A stretch of 64,000 nt of DNA from Mesocentrotus franciscanus (GCA_037976565.1 CP137668.1:22916251-22980250); one strand, 5' to 3'. Numbered from the stretch's first letter, positions 12,550 through 26,782 are shown. The notes: generated by a model from the letters alone, not told the origin. Translations and numbers: made by a program.

Positions 12550-15004
12550 CAGTTAAATGGGAGGCAATATCATGACTACTTGACTAGTGACAATCTCTTT
12601 TCTATGAATTTCTATGAATTGACTTTTCTGGTTATGATGATATTTATTTGTATGCTGTTTTCAAAGCTATTCTAAATAATTATTTTCTTGAATATAACCA
12701 TTGATTTTTATTCTGGTACTTATTATTGATAATTTTTCTGAATTTCCAAGGATGTTTTTTCTCACATTTGAAGCCTAACAATATATTGATTACTTTCACA
12801 ACCATGTCAAATGTTAAGTGGTACCTTTGAGTTATCTCGGATCATATAATTTAAACAAAAATAGAGTAAAAACAAACAAACTATCCCCCAAAACAAAATA
12901 AAACAGTATACTTTAGAGTATTTGGAGGAATCATTTACTGGGGAAAGTACAGAAAAAATAAAATTAACAAACTAAAAACTTTTAAAACTTTAATCTGTTG
13001 AGAAGCATTGTATTACATTCAACATTGTATTTTTTATTATAATATAAACATATAGGAGATATGGAAAATTATGACATATTTAGATGCCTGGATTGAAATG
13101 CCTGGATTGAAAATAAAAATAGGTTTAGGTGAACCTGATATTCCACTAAATAACTTTTGGTTGATGCATTAATTTTCTTACTTTACACACCCAGTGCCGA
13201 TCAGTATAGCTGTTGAAACAACAATGTTACATTAAACTTATCTCTGACAACTGTTGTTCTTTAATTATTACCGTGACATCTACCAGGTTAAAAACTTTTT
13301 TGTTTAAAGTTGTATTTTGTTTTTAAATGTTTTATTTCTGCTGAAAATATATAATGAAATACAAACACTACTCACAAGACCAATGCAGAACACCCCATCA
13401 TCAGCTAGACAGAAAGTAGAAGTGAACAAAATGGTTTACAAACTTTCTTAAATGCACAGAACTCATATGAATGTCCTGATTATTCAAAGCATTTGTCTGT
13501 GACTCTGTGCTCTACTCTCTTTATCTTAATTGCTTCACTGATCTGAGAATCCAAATCAAGGCTGACTTTTAGGGATTCCTGTTCAAGTTCACTCAACCAT
13601 GCCAGAGACCTGCGTTCCCATCCTTTTGTTGCCGAATCGGGTTGCCATGACATCATAGTAAGCTATCTCCATGTAGGTCCTCGATAATAAGGGAAATGAG
13701 TCATCTTTTGAAATGCAATAGAAACAGTCAACTGACATCAAAAGAGGTGAAATCTCTAGAGCAGATAAAAAGTGTTTTGTTGGACCGGTGGCATTAATTG
13801 AGTTTGTCCTTGTGTACCTGTTGCTGAGGGACTTCCATGTCTGTTATTTTTTAGCCAGAGCTTTTCATATGTTGTAAGCCAACCAGCAAATATTGACTTT
13901 TGTAATGATGAACAATACCTTCATGGTTTATTGGACTTGTGGTTGATTCTTAAAACAAATGAGCAACGTTTTATTGTCTTGATATAATCAATAATGTAGC
14001 TGGAAAAGACAGGACAGGACCTCTGGTTGATAGAACAAGAGAATTGTCAAAGTTCTCTTCTGCTTTAAGCAGACAAAGAGAATGGTGATGACGACAGCTG
14101 TAGCTGATGACAGGAATCAGTTTAACATTCATCTTGCATACATGCCTCCCTGTTGACACGTCTTCTCTTATTTGGCTTTCTTACGGCAAGAGTAATGTTT
14201 CACGAAAGGATCGATCCCTGAATGCTCACCTATGAACTGATAGCAACCAACCGGAGCAATAGATGGGTATTCAGTTGAAATCTTACCTTGATTCAGTTGC
14301 AGTTCATTGACAGTTGCATGATTGAAGATGAATTTGATTGGCAAGCTATAGTCTTCTATTTAGACATTCAAAATTCATACCTTCTATGTAGCTTTGTGAG
14401 GAAAGTGACTAAAAGATAATTGGCTATACTCCAGATCAACAGTTAGAATAGATCACACTTGGTGTATTGCATTTCCAAAACAAAAAGAATGCAGTTTTCA
14501 TATATCTATCTAAACTGTCATAAATTTTATGGTGGCAGCAGTGCAGGGTTCAATTTTTATTACTGATAAAGTATGCTTTATCTTCAAAATCTGATTTGAA
14601 TAACAGTTCAGGTCTCCACACAACCTCCACGCTTGACTTATCCTGCAGTGATTCAGGGCGAGATTACATATATGTGTGTTGTCTAATTGCTTTGCTCATC
14701 CCATGAATTAACAGACAGTGTTGTGAACCAGGATATATGTGCTGCTATAGACGGTGGTAATGTGTCTACTTTATTTCAAGCAATACTGTAGTATGTGAAT
14801 GTGTACGCTGGTCGCTAAGAGAAAACAGGCCAGGCAGTGGACTAGTGGAACAGAATTTTATTCAAAACTCAAAAGGGGACTCTTCAAGGTACTTATGTGC
14901 GACATACAAGGATTGAGATTTTATTAGACCAATTCTGTGAACAGCACAAAAGTATTGGAATTTGTTGAAGAAGGGATCGACATAGTCTCTTAATTGTCAC
15001 AGTG
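12550..15004. other. Upstream flank of the ankyrin gene
   Basis: No reading frame of note. The promoter and any 5' UTR exon should lie here, but I see no TATA box at a convincing distance and cannot place the start of transcription. Confidence 0.4.
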
Positions 15005-18000
15005 ATGGAAAAGAAGAGGTTGTCGAAAGTCCAGTCTTTTCTGGAGCGAGAAAAGACGATGACCTATCGCGAAAAGATGACCCTCCTGGAAAACTCGCGG
15101 GTGCCTTCGTCGGAGGTCATAGATCATCGACCTTTTGGTCTTAACAGTGACTTGGTGCATGTGAAAGCCAATGTGTCATTCAGTAATGATGTCCAAGATC
15201 AAGCTCCAGTGAGGGCAAGAACAATGACCCAGGGGTCAAAGTTCACAACCTCTAGTCTTGATGCTCTTGCTTCTGTCACAGGTCAGTTTTTATCAAGAAT
15301 AAATGGAGAGAGAGAGAGAGAGAGGCATATAGAGATAAAAATAGATTTGAAACAAATGATAAAGGGAGAAAACATGAGATGATAGTTGATGGAGAGAGAG
15401 AGAGAGTAAGAAAGTAATGTCTAGGAACTGTAATTGGGCATTGCCTTATAATGTCCACGATTAAAGAAAGGGGAAGGAAATTTGGAAAAGAAAGATAAAC
15501 GGGGACTAACCCAGGTCCACATTATTCACTGGGTGTTGTTGTAACTTCACATATGAAGTCCTTGGTACTTGGAACCAATGATAATTCATTTTAAAGTAAA
15601 AGTATAAACATTCACTCATAAAATACTGTAAGTAATTTTTAAAAATATGTACAAAATGTTTTAATTGCAAACTGAACATGAACTTGTCATGATTTTCTTC
15701 CATTTCAGATACCACCATGGATTTGGTAGATGCAGCTGCTAAAGGTGACACTGAGATGGTTCGGAAGGCTGTATCCAAGAATCCTTATGGGTCAAAGGGC
15801 AACGACCAGGCAATGCAGAAAGCTGTGCAGTACGGCCAGACTGAAGCACTCCAAGAGCTCCTTAATGTAAGTCTTAAAGACATCATGATGATGAAAATAG
15901 ATGTAAATAACCATCTTGTGTGGATGACTTTAACAGGTGTATTTGTAAAAAAAATAGTGATATCACAAATGATAATGATCCAGGTGATATATATTGTCCA
16001 TATAATGTACGTGTAGGCATGTATATATCTTTGACTTAAATTTTTTTTCATATTCCTCTTATCATACCTGGGGAGTGTTTCACAATTAAGACTAAGATCG
16101 ACTTTTAGTTGGACTTAACTATGGCAGGCCATTCATGCCACTGTTTGCTCCCACCATTTACTGGCATTGGTCTCTCAAGGGACGTACAAAGCATGGTCAC
16201 AAATCTACAGAATTTACCTTTTTTGATAGTTCATTATTGAAGGAAAAAATATTATCTAAAGATCATAATGGTGAGAGCAAACAGTGACATGAATGGCCTG
16301 CCATAGTTAAGTCAAACTTAAAGTCGATCTTAGTCTTTGTGAAACACCCCCCGGACATATGTTCCTTAATAATGGGGGGTGGTGTCTTTGCTCATTTAAC
16401 AAAATTTGTCCTAGGGACATATGATGTGAAGGTTATTATTCTATGATAAAAATGTCTTGTCGTCAATACCTTAATTATTTCTTATGTATTCTGGTCATAT
16501 TGATCCATAATAAAGCTGCTTTAAAGTCATCCTTACTTTTTTAAATATATTCATGCAGGCTGGAGTAGACCCAGACATCAAAGTTCAAGGAGGCCGCAGC
16601 ATGCTCCATGAAGCCTGTGTAGGAGGGCACAATGAAGTTCTGAAGCTCTTGCTGATCCATGTAACGGACATGGATGCCACAAACAGCCTCGGCCAGACCG
16701 CTTGCCATACAGCTGCTTACCATGGAGAACTGGGCTGTATGAAAGTCTTAGAAGAAGCAGGTAAAATAATAATAAGCAAAAACATTGATTCATAATTAGT
16801 GTGAGATGGGGTGAGGAAAACAACTGATTGAGAAGCAAACAACAAACGATACCAGAAAGTAGAAAAGTCCTCAGCTCTTCATCATGGACAGACATCTTAA
16901 AGAAATGGTACATATTATATGCTTGTTGGTTAATATAAATGTGAAGGAGGGATGTTTCACTGGATCAGTTGTCTTAGATGTATGCAGCCAGAGACAAGGA
17001 TAATAAGAAAGTAACTTCATTTTGTCATTTGGTAGATTTTGACCTATATCGCCTAATGGAAGTGGGTGCATGGTTCCTGTATGTAGCCAAAAAGAGAATG
17101 AAAGTCCTACCGTAAAACATAAACCGTTGACTGCAATGTATGGGCACTTGCATACATCATAAAGCTGGTAGCAACTATACTGTATATATTATCCTAAACA
17201 AATACACAGGGCCTGAGAAACTCTAGTTGAATCTATGGGGTCAGTTGAGCGACTGCAGTCGCCTAGATTTCCTCGAGGGGCTGTAGCCCTGTGGGAAATA
17301 GGCTATTGATGTAGTCAAGAGTTATTCGGTGAAACAACCGGCTGCTCGCTGTCGGCGGTAGAAGAAATATTTCTGAAAAACAAGGGGCAGTTGGAGAGAA
17401 AATAGTAAAAAATACTACTCTACTCTGAGAAGTGTGACGTCACACCCATTTTTTTCCTCCATATAATGTTCTATAACTTTTATGCTACGTCCACATGTAA
17501 ACGTCTCTGTGTGTTGTGTTATCAATAATGACTGCAGGTCCATAGCAACAGAATGTGCCAACCATAACCATCAAGACATAATAAATCCTTATTTACTAAC
17601 TGTCAATCTGTGAGTAGGAGCTGACTGTAGTTTGCGGGACAGTAAGGGGTGCTCTCCATGCCATCTAGCAGCCCAGCACAATCATCCCTCCATCCTCAAC
17701 TTTCTGCTCTCCAAAGGAATGGACATAGAGGGCGCTGATGACAATGGACGCAGGCCACAACATGTAGCAGCCAGGCATGGAGGTCAGAATGGAATCAAAC
17801 TGTAGCAATGATAGGGGCATCTGTCTCAGTAGCTTTTGTTGTAGAATTAATGTAAAGGTACCATTTCAATTTTTACATTCAACCCATTGGCTATGAGAAG
17901 CAGGTATTTCCTGTTCTAATCCTATGGGAATGGGGCAAATGTTAAATTGTTAAACTGACAAATGTTGTGTTGCAAAATCTATCAAAATTGTTAAACAACA

Positions 18001-21000
18001 GAAAATAATTATAGAAAAAATTGTAGACTAAATATTGGAAGAAAAAAAAATGTAAACAAAAATGGAGATGATTATGATAAGTTTCATGCAACATTTCATA
18101 CAACCCCCCCCCCCCACAGATGCAGAATATACGGTTTATGCTGGATATCAAATTATTATTTTTGTTGTCAAAATCTGTTGAATAAAATATTTGCAAATAT
18201 TGAACATATCATCTTCTGAGAAACAGAAGATGTCACCTCATTTGACATAGATTCATTGCCTTTTTGACTTTCAGCAGATGATTTGGTAAAGCAGTAAAGA
18301 AGAATTCTATCAATAGCTATTATAAGAGTAAAGAGTTGAAGAGTTCAGCATTTTATCACCACAGTGAGTCCATGTAACATAGCTTTGTTCCTCTTTTCAT
18401 ATCTCTGTGGATGGTGTACAGTTAAGTAATTTAGCAATTTTCTGCCAAGCCATGGAATCATAACTTATTAGAAGATGATACACATGTGTGAGGCAAAGTT
18501 TAACTGCACTATTTAACATTTTTGAAAGGAAAATGAAAGTGTTTGAATTGTGAAAAATATCTTCTCGAATTAGATGAAAAATATTGTGGTAAGTTTGAAG
18601 CAGATCGAGACATGACTGTGTTTTTCATTATCTGTAGCTGTTTATCTGTTGGCAAATGTGTGGACATGAATATGGCACATTTCACTTTTTGAGGGAAATA
18701 TTTTACTTCATGTTTGTTTCCTTCACTTTTATCAGAACTGCCAATTACACTTTAGATGGATCATAGTCCCTACATATTTTATGTCCTTGAAAACTTTTTT
18801 AGCATTGGAATGCCTGGTGCTGTTTCTTCAAAGTGACTGTGATACAACGGTAGAGGATGGGTCAGGGTTCACGGCAGGTCACCATGCTGCTGCCAAAGAT
18901 CATCTTGATTGCCTGAGGTTTCTTGTAAAGCATGGTAGCGACAAAGAGGCCAGAGAGAACCATGGAAGAACATTAGCTCATCTGGTAAATATCTTTGGAT
19001 TCTTGTTTTTAAAAGTGTGTCATATCCTACTCATACTAGACCCTGGCAAATACATTTGCTTTGACCCAGATCAAAGTCAAGTTTAAAAAAGCTGTTGTTA
19101 TTGGAATAAGACTGAGCTTAACCCTATATAGCCCGGGCTATTTTGAAACTGCATAGCCCGAGAGGGGGCTTCTAAGGCCCCCTATGATCTCGGCCGAAAC
19201 GGCCGATCGCCGCTAAAATTTGCATGCATGTCAAGTGAAGTGTATAGAATACTATGGTAATTTCAATTTTTTTTTTAAAATTCACTCATTTGTATATTTA
19301 TGGTAATTTATGCAATTAAGGTCATAAAATTCACATTTTTACCCATAAATCATATATCGCAAAAAATGTAGAGGGGGCTTCTAAACCCCCTCCCCCCGGG
19401 CTATATAGGGTTAAATCCAGTATTTTATTTAAATTATAAGTCAAAGAAAAGTCTAGGCTTGAAACTAAATGTAAAAACTAAACCTATTAGTTTGCCTGTT
19501 GATTAATTTTATTCCAATTTCATTTATGTACATTTTTTCCTTCTATTTATACAGCGCCCTCCTAATATAAGCTTTGCTCTCTTAGGGGTCCTTCCAATGT
19601 ATTTTTTGTATGTATTCATTATGTTTTTAATGGACAAATAAATTGCCACAAAATTGAAATGATTAATGTCAAATAATATTTTTGTGTTTTTCATTGTACA
19701 GGCAGCAGCCAGTGGATCTATGACATGTATTCACTGGCTTCTAGAGAAAGGCAGTGATGTCAATGTTCAAGATAGTAAGTAACATCAGGGCCCTGTTTCA
19801 GTAAAACTTGTTATCAGTAACAAGAAACAATAACTGTTATAAGCTACTGTTATAAGCTACTGTTATAAACTACTGTTATAAGCTACTGTTATAAGCTACT
19901 GTTATAAGCTACTGAAATCCTTGTTTTGATTGGCTACGGACAGATGTGCCATAGACCTGTGGCATATGTTATTGATAACAAGTATTATGAAACAATTAAG
20001 CCTCGTGACTTTCCCTAATCTGCTGTGATGGTGGTTCCATCAGTGCTTTTATCATTATGTCATCTCATTCATTTCAGTTCTATAAAACATACCCACACAC
20101 ACGCATACAGGGGCATTAGTGTTTCATATTACATTATTAAAAAAGTCATGTTGCAACAAATTGCATGTACATGTATTTGTCTGTCATTTGTTTGCATTTA
20201 CAATGGATGGGCAATTAGACTAGCAGCTGTTTGAATATTTCAAAGAGTTCATTTACTTTTGATTATACATGTATATAAAACAAGTTCCAGAGAAATCATT
20301 ATTATTGTAAGTTTGGATTGTTCTTTGACATTCAAGCACAGTTTACAAGAATGCTTAATACATAGTAGATTTTTTTTACCTCATTATTTATTCCACCTAG
20401 AACTTGGCAACACCCCCGCTCACCTTGCAGCTGCTGGAGGACATCACCTATGCTTCAACTGTTGCCTTCAACATGGAGGTAATCTCAACACCCTGAATGA
20501 CAAGAAGGAGACTCCCATGGACACAGCCAGAAGGTTTGGACATCCAGTCAAGATGGAACAAGCAGGTAAGATGATGGCAGAAGTACAATTGCTAGTAGAA
20601 TAAGACTTCAAGTCTTTGGAGATGTAGAAAAGTATTTCTTCTCACAAAATATATTAATAAAATTTTGCTTGCCATGCAGGTTAAACATGTTGTCACTGGG
20701 ATTTCTAGCTTTCTTTCCTTGGAGAAATGTACAATTTCCCAGACAATGTGTTGGCATACACTGCTTGTTAAACTCTCTCTCTCTCTCTCTCTCTGTGCCA
20801 TAGCTATTGACTTAGGCCATCATGTTGATCCCTTAAACTCATTGTTTCTAGCCTTTACCAGGCTGCAGCAGCAGAGATTTTGGAATAAATTGCCTTAAAA
20901 TGTTTCTTTTTAGAATAATTACCAATGTTAAGTGATGACTTAAGGAATATGCTGAGCACATCTCACTCTTCTCTATTCTTATTTCTTTCCTTCTCTACAT

Positions 21001-22350
21001 TACAGCGCATAGGGACATATTTGTGATATGCGCTATATAAGTATGGTATATTTTTATTATTATTTATTATTTACCATTAGTTCTATTGCCTGAGCTTGCA
21101 CTCCTAGATCTCTCCTCAAGCCATCTCTGCTTACCATTCATCTCAAGTTCTCTTCTTCTTCATCTCCTTCTCTTTCTCATTCCCTCAATATTTCCAGTCA
21201 GTGCAAGAGAAAATGGTCATCATAAATTTATGTGTTGTCAAACAGAATAGTCTAATTTCGTGTAGAGCCTTCTTACAATGCAGAACATTATCACTTCTAG
21301 AAAATTTCTCCTGAATGATAAGTTCATGTAAAATCAAATGAATTGAGGATATATGTGAATGCATGTATGAAACAATTTCCTTTTCACCTTCATTTCATAC
21401 ATTTCAGTGAATAATGAGATCAGATGTACCCACTGTAATGACAACTATGAGCTCTCATGTTGGGAGGAATCTCACCAACCAAATGTCGTTCAGAGAGCCA
21501 TCAATTCCTCTAAGACCGCCATCTTCTCTTCTCCTATGTCAAACAACAAGAAGTAAGTATGGCCTTGGACTTTTGGACCCCATTTACCTTTCTTGTTTTG
21601 CATAGTCTACTTAAATATTAATCATTTTACCCTTCTCTGCCGAACAGTGACAAGTAAGTAAGACCTTTGACCTGTTTTGAATTGTACGTTCTCCTGAAGT
21701 CCTAGTCTTTTCATCTTTCATAAGCCAAATAGCAAAGGTACGTGATTATTGTTTCGTCACATTGACTGTTTTCATCTCTTGTGATCATTAACATAAAAAA
21801 GTATGACCCTTACCTTTTGCCCAGTGGTATCAGTTCTGATTTGTGTTATTGTAAATCACTGTGACCAAACTGCTTCATCAGGATAGGTGTACACAAATGA
21901 GTAAATATTGAGAATGTCTTTACAAAAGGCTTTTGGGGAATTCTATTTTAATAACCATTAAAACAAATTTGAGTTCTATTGGTATTACCTATTAGCCTTT
22001 CAAATTTTACTATTACCGGTAATAGATGATATTTCTTAAATATGGATCACTACATGTGTTATTAACATTGAAGTGTGCAATTTCAATGTAAAAAGCTGCT
22101 ATTTTTAATCTTTGTGTGCTAAATGTCAGATTTACTTTTTAGCTATCATACATTTCAGCATGCAAATGTTACAATGTGCTTTTCTTACTGTTTATTTCTT
22201 GTAATGTCTTATGTTTCTGTGTTCTATTAACTTTCCAGGAAAGAGACAAAGAAAGTTACCCCGAGAAAGGAACCCACCGCCCCTGGAAGAGGGAAACTTC
22301 CCCATCGAGATCTGGCTGTCAGGTACTTTGGGAGAGAGGAAGAAACCTAG
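15005..22350 (+). CDS. Ankyrin-repeat protein, nine coding exons, about 492 aa
   Basis: Exons: 15005-15281, 15709-15866, 16559-16760, 17618-17782, 18803-18984, 19702-19774, 20401-20565, 21408-21552, 22239-22350 (TAG 22348-22350). All introns are GT/AG and the phases join without a stop, giving 493 codons. Residues 1-93 are a basic, low-complexity leader with no recognised domain. About residues 95-405 form nine to ten ankyrin repeats; TPAHLAAAGGHH in exon 7 and SMLHEACVGGHNEVLKLLL in exon 3 are typical helix pairs. The tail has C414, C417, C425 and H430, then a Lys/Arg-rich end. Ankyrin repeats bind proteins, so a scaffold or adaptor role is likely, but no partner can be read from the sequence. 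There is no signal peptide or membrane segment. I chose the ATG at 15005, just after a GTG codon. The exon 4 acceptor has a weak pyrimidine tract and is the least certain junction. An ANKRD-class orthologue is likely; I could not decide which. Confidence 0.85.
16070..16352. mobile_element. MITE with GTGTTTCAC ends in ankyrin intron 2
   Basis: Inverted arms contain GACTAAGATCGACTTTTAGT and AAAGTCGATCTTAGTC with GTTTCACA ends, and TATGGCAGGCCATTCATG is mirrored inside. A second copy is at 32080-32313. Confidence 0.78.
19122..19410. mobile_element. TTAA-flanked MITE in intron 5 of the ankyrin gene
   Basis: The inverted ends CCCTATATAGCCCGGGC and GCCCGGGCTATATAGGG lie between TTAA at 19118-19121 and 19411-19414. 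TTAA targets and CCC ends suggest a piggyBac-type element. It is 289 bp long and non-coding. Confidence 0.8.
19786..19996. mobile_element. MITE with five 13-bp repeats, close to ankyrin exon 6
   Basis: CAGGGCCCTGTTTCAGTAAA and AACTTGTTATCAGTAACA are mirrored by TTATTGATAACAAGTATTATGAAAC (18 bases or fewer matching). About 19838-19908 is five copies of GCTACTGTTATAA. It begins 12 bases after the exon 6 donor. Confidence 0.65.
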
Positions 22351-22535
22351 TTACCAAACTCATTTCTGTGAACAGGTCTGGACAGAATACTTCAAACAAG
22401 TCATCTCCTCCTGTCAAATTGTTTGGGAGTGGCTTTTTACTAGTTTTGAGCAGTCTGCCAGTCATTGTCTTTACAAATTACGATTAAGGTACATGGAACC
22501 TAGCGACATTTTGTGGCTCATAAAACTTTTTTTGA

Positions 22536-22541
22536 AATAAA
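22536..22541 (+). promoter_or_regulatory. Poly(A) signal AATAAA of the ankyrin-repeat gene
   Basis: The AATAAA hexamer lies 186 bases past the stop codon, a plausible 3' UTR length. Cleavage would fall roughly 10-30 bases later. No transcript evidence is available. Confidence 0.5.
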
Positions 22542-24771
22542 AGGATGCAACTAGTCATTGAACACTTATTCGTTTATCTGGATCTACATGTAGCTACATG
22601 TAGTCTGGGCAGGCATTTATTTGATAATATGCTGCAAAAGCCACTTTGATGACTGCTCTAGTTAGAAAGTCAGAAACAGAGAGAAGATGAATGTTGATTT
22701 GCCAGATGCATTCTTTTGCTAAAGAAGCCAAAGATTTATAAGCCTTTTATTTTGCTATGCAACCTAAAAGAAATTTCACCTTGATAATGAGTCACATTGA
22801 CAAAAAACATTTTTTTTTAAATGTCAGATAAGGGTTCAGGCAAATCTTTCATCTATATAATTATTACTTTCCTAAAGGATAAATAGTTGAAAGCTTTGAA
22901 TTCATTCTCAATCAGATTAAATTGTTTGTTTGGTGCCAGAAGGGCATTAACATTGGTACGGTGTGTGAGTTAATGCATTTCTGGCTCCAAACAGAGGAAA
23001 TGTAATCCAATAGCAAGGACCCTTGCACATGTCATCTTACCAATTGGCAACTCTTTGTTGTTTTAGTTATGTACATCTTGTGCATAAGATGGTAAAAATG
23101 TCATTTTTGAAAGTAATTGTTTGTATGAACAACTGTTTTCATACATTACAGCCGCAACAAGGGGAATGTCTAGAGAAAATATGAAATAGGATTTGTCTAC
23201 TTGAGAGAAACATATATTTTCATTCAATATCTGTGTGAGAACCGCTCATTTTATCGTCTGTATACAACCGGTTCATGGAGGACAATTCAAGGGAGATTTA
23301 ATCTCCTTCACAATTTATGTACTTTTCTTATCCATTGCAAATATTCATTCTGAGTGAGCATAGCTCCACAATAAAAGTGAGGACTTCAGAATTGCACCGT
23401 TAATATGCTTATTTCTACAATTTACAAGAACAGTTATGTAATTACTGCTACAAATCGTAAGCCTTCTTGATAATTCGACATTTGACAGGTCTTGGAATGA
23501 CTTTGAAACATTGGATGATGATAGATAACTGTTCACCATAAAGCTGTTAGTACAGTCACATGTACGTGCTGCTTGTAAAACATTCCATAGTTTATTTTAA
23601 GGACAGGGTTAAGTATGTAACTGAAATGTTGTAGTAGATAAAGATGCAGGGAGAACACAAAATACAGATTTATTTTTTCACGATGCTTTTGCATCTGAAA
23701 ATGCAACCCACCTTGTCTCATTGACAGTTTCAGTATTATTTAGCCTAACTCGAGGAAGCAGGGATATAAACTAGTTCTAGATATTTAGCTCATCTTAGTT
23801 CTGCCTCTGCAATATCATTCTGATTTTTAACACATCTTTGCATTCTTGGTGCATCGGTGCCTTTCTACCTTGGGTCATGGAAGAACAAATTTCTTTGTTG
23901 ATATATTATCTCACGTGCCTTGAACAGTTATTTAATTAAGCTGTCGAACAAGTAAAAAAAAAAAGAACAAAAGAAGACAATTACACAGCCTTCATCACAA
24001 CCATACCAGTGATGCATGACTAGTATTTGATGTGCTTGGTTGTATAAGATGACATTGATAGGTTATGAAAATAAGCTTTATGTAGGAGAGTTGAACAACC
24101 AAATGGGCTAAATTACAAAGCTACCCCAGTATTACTTTTCAATTATTCAGTTTTTGGATAGATCTCAAATCTAAAAAAAAAATTGTTATCAGTCTGTTGT
24201 CTGTTATCAGGTTGTGTATTCATTCAAGAACAATACATATTTTCATCATTGTAAAAACATGATTAAACAGGCTTGAAGGTATATGAAGAAGAGTTTTAAA
24301 AAAATCCAACTATACACATTGTCCATTGTGGCCTTACAAATGATACTCATTTCTGAATGGGAGCAATTTTATGAATTCATATTTAGACATGATAGTTTAT
24401 AAGATATGTGGTTTTGAATGAAATTAAAAAAAATATTTGTACCACCTACTATATGTTTATGTATTCATAATTGTACATTCATCTTTGCAGATGAAAGGAC
24501 CAAGGCTTGTCCTGTAATTGTTGAAAGTCTTGATTAATAACCTTAATATGAAGTTTAAAGTCAAAGTTATAATGCATTTACATGTATATAGAAAGAGAGG
24601 AAATTAAAGATATATCTATGTAAATAAAGAAAATGAAATGTATTGGTGAAAGAGAGCGTGGCTCATTTTTTAGTTGTCTGCAAGATATAACAATAATGAA
24701 AGTACATGGACGAGAGTGATGACATAAATGAAATAGAGAGAGGGAGGGAGAGAGAGAGGGAGGGAGGGAGG

Positions 24772-24806
<35 letters not shown>

Positions 24807-25648
24807 AGGGAGAGAGGGGTGGACAGATAGGGAAAGAATAATAAAAAATAATAATAAAATAATAAAACAAATACTGAAACGGGCAGACTATCACCTGGGA
24901 TGTACAATAGTTTAACACTGTACATAGAAATATACGAGTTGAAATCCGATTAAGATGTGAACACACCAGAAAGTGATATAGAAATCCTAAAGAAACAAAC
25001 CATCAGTAATTTTAACAGACATAGTAATATTGTTTTGTGTGAAGTGAAATGTAAAAATTCTTTAATAATGGTAAATGTAGGCCTGTCTTGTAAAAAGCAC
25101 ATCGCGCAATATTTCTCAGTAATTCACCTACATTTTCCCAATAAAAAAGCGAACAGATACATGCTTAAAATAATTCTCTCGGTAAGAATAATAGGAGGTG
25201 AGGTATCTATAACCTAGTGACATTTTCACCATTCTCAAAGTACCTACTCTACCTCCATATACAGTGAAACCTGTCTATAAAGGCCACCCTAATCTACTAA
25301 TCATGATGGTGAGTGGAGCAAAAGGTATAAATTGATCTACAATAATAAATCCTGCTTCATGCGACAAAGCTCTTGCCCTCGCAATTAATGTGTTCCCTAT
25401 CAGTATTGGTGAAGGATAGGAGTTTGTGCATGTAGACTATATTCATGTATCCATTTTAACAAGGCAGCATGCACACTATAGAGATGTCTACTTTAAGACT
25501 CATATTCGACTAAAATTTAAACCCGTCGCTAGGTTTAGGCTTTTGTTCAAAATAGGGTTAACAAAGTAGGTTATAGTCTGAAGTCAAAGTTTTCCTTTTG
25601 TAACACGTGATTTTGGATCAAAGGTCGATCGGGATTGACGGAATAGGC
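22542..25648. other. Intergenic, low information
   Basis: AT-rich with one GA microsatellite at 24.7 kb. No coding or transposon signal recognised. Confidence 0.5.
24737..24820. repeat. (GA)n/(GGGA)n microsatellite
   Basis: GAGAGGGAGGGAGA units, mostly purine on the + strand. Confidence 0.95.
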
Positions 25649-25917
25649 CATTTTCAAAATGTAATCGACTTCAATGAAAAAATTACTTCATTCACCTGTT
25701 ATGAATAATTGTATTTCAATAGTCAGAATGCGAATCGCATACATTACGTGTTGTTAGGTAGGACAAGCCATAATGTTTGTCCTACCTAGCAACAATTAAT
25801 TATGCAATTACATTCTGACTATTGAAATACAATTATTCATAACAGGTGAATTAAATAAATTGTAACGTTGCACTTAAAAAAGATTTATGCATTGAATTTA
25901 ATTACATTTCGAAAATG
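25649..25917. mobile_element. MITE of the TTCATTCACCTG family
   Basis: Arms share CACCTGTTATGAATAATTGT, ATTTCAATAGTCAGAATG and their complements around a GTAGGACAAGCC centre. The ends CATTTTCAAAATGTAAT and ATTACATTTCGAAAATG are inverted. Confidence 0.75.
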
Positions 25918-26782
25918 TTTTAAAAATAAAACACGGACCATGAAGTAAAAATTTACATTTACAAATAACACTTAAGAAATGTATAAAGGCTTCTATTTTA
26001 TCCCCATATTCCCTCCTATCTCACTTTCTCTCTGTCTTTTGTGTCTGTGTATGTATCATTCTGTGACTGTCTTCCCCTCTCCGTTTTTGCCTCTTATCTA
26101 TATCTCCCTCTGTATTTGTTTCATCTTCCTCTCTTCTCCTCCATTTTTCCTCTCTCACTCCAGTCTATTTTCTCTGTAAATTCCCATTTGGATGCATACA
26201 TTTAATGAGAATGTTATTTTCTGGGTAAGCGGGTATTCGTTTTTTTTATTGATGGGACCGAGAAAGCTGGGAAATAGCTATTCATCAGTGGTGTATCCAA
26301 ACAAAATAATTATCTGCCAAATGCTATATCCCGCATCGAGGCACATCAGCGATAGGGGCTTCGGGTATGGTCCTTAAAAGATATTGACATAATTAAAGCT
26401 ATTTTGCGACAACCTAACAAGCCATTCATAATATAGTAATGATTTAGCTACAAACCGCGGTGGGGGCGTACACCGCACCGGGCCTATGCTGGATAATACG
26501 CTATTAGTAATAATACATAAATGCGTGATGAGAGGAGAGGTATACGTATTTATGGTCGCCATTACTCGTGACTGCGCCCCCGCACGACTACTGAATTCAA
26601 AGTGCCTGATAATGTATTGGGGGCAGTCAATAGACGAGTGTACCATTTGCGATCATTTACCTATATTTATTTACCTGGAACGATAAATGCCGACAAAAAG
26701 ACCAATTTCATTTAAAAAAAAGAGCGAGAATGATTGTCAATTTAAGATTCCCAGAAATTATTTAACATGCTCAAGTGATTAA

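Noticed and set aside
15307..15410. Extension of ankyrin exon 1 into a GA repeat
   Set aside because: The open frame continues to 15382, but the donor at 15282 and the phase-matched acceptor at 15709 give a better protein.
20820..20897. Possible LINE C-terminal motif (FWNKLP)
   Set aside because: Only about six residues fit; too short to support. A SINE-like tail with GCGCTATATAAG follows at about 21.03 kb, but no head was found.
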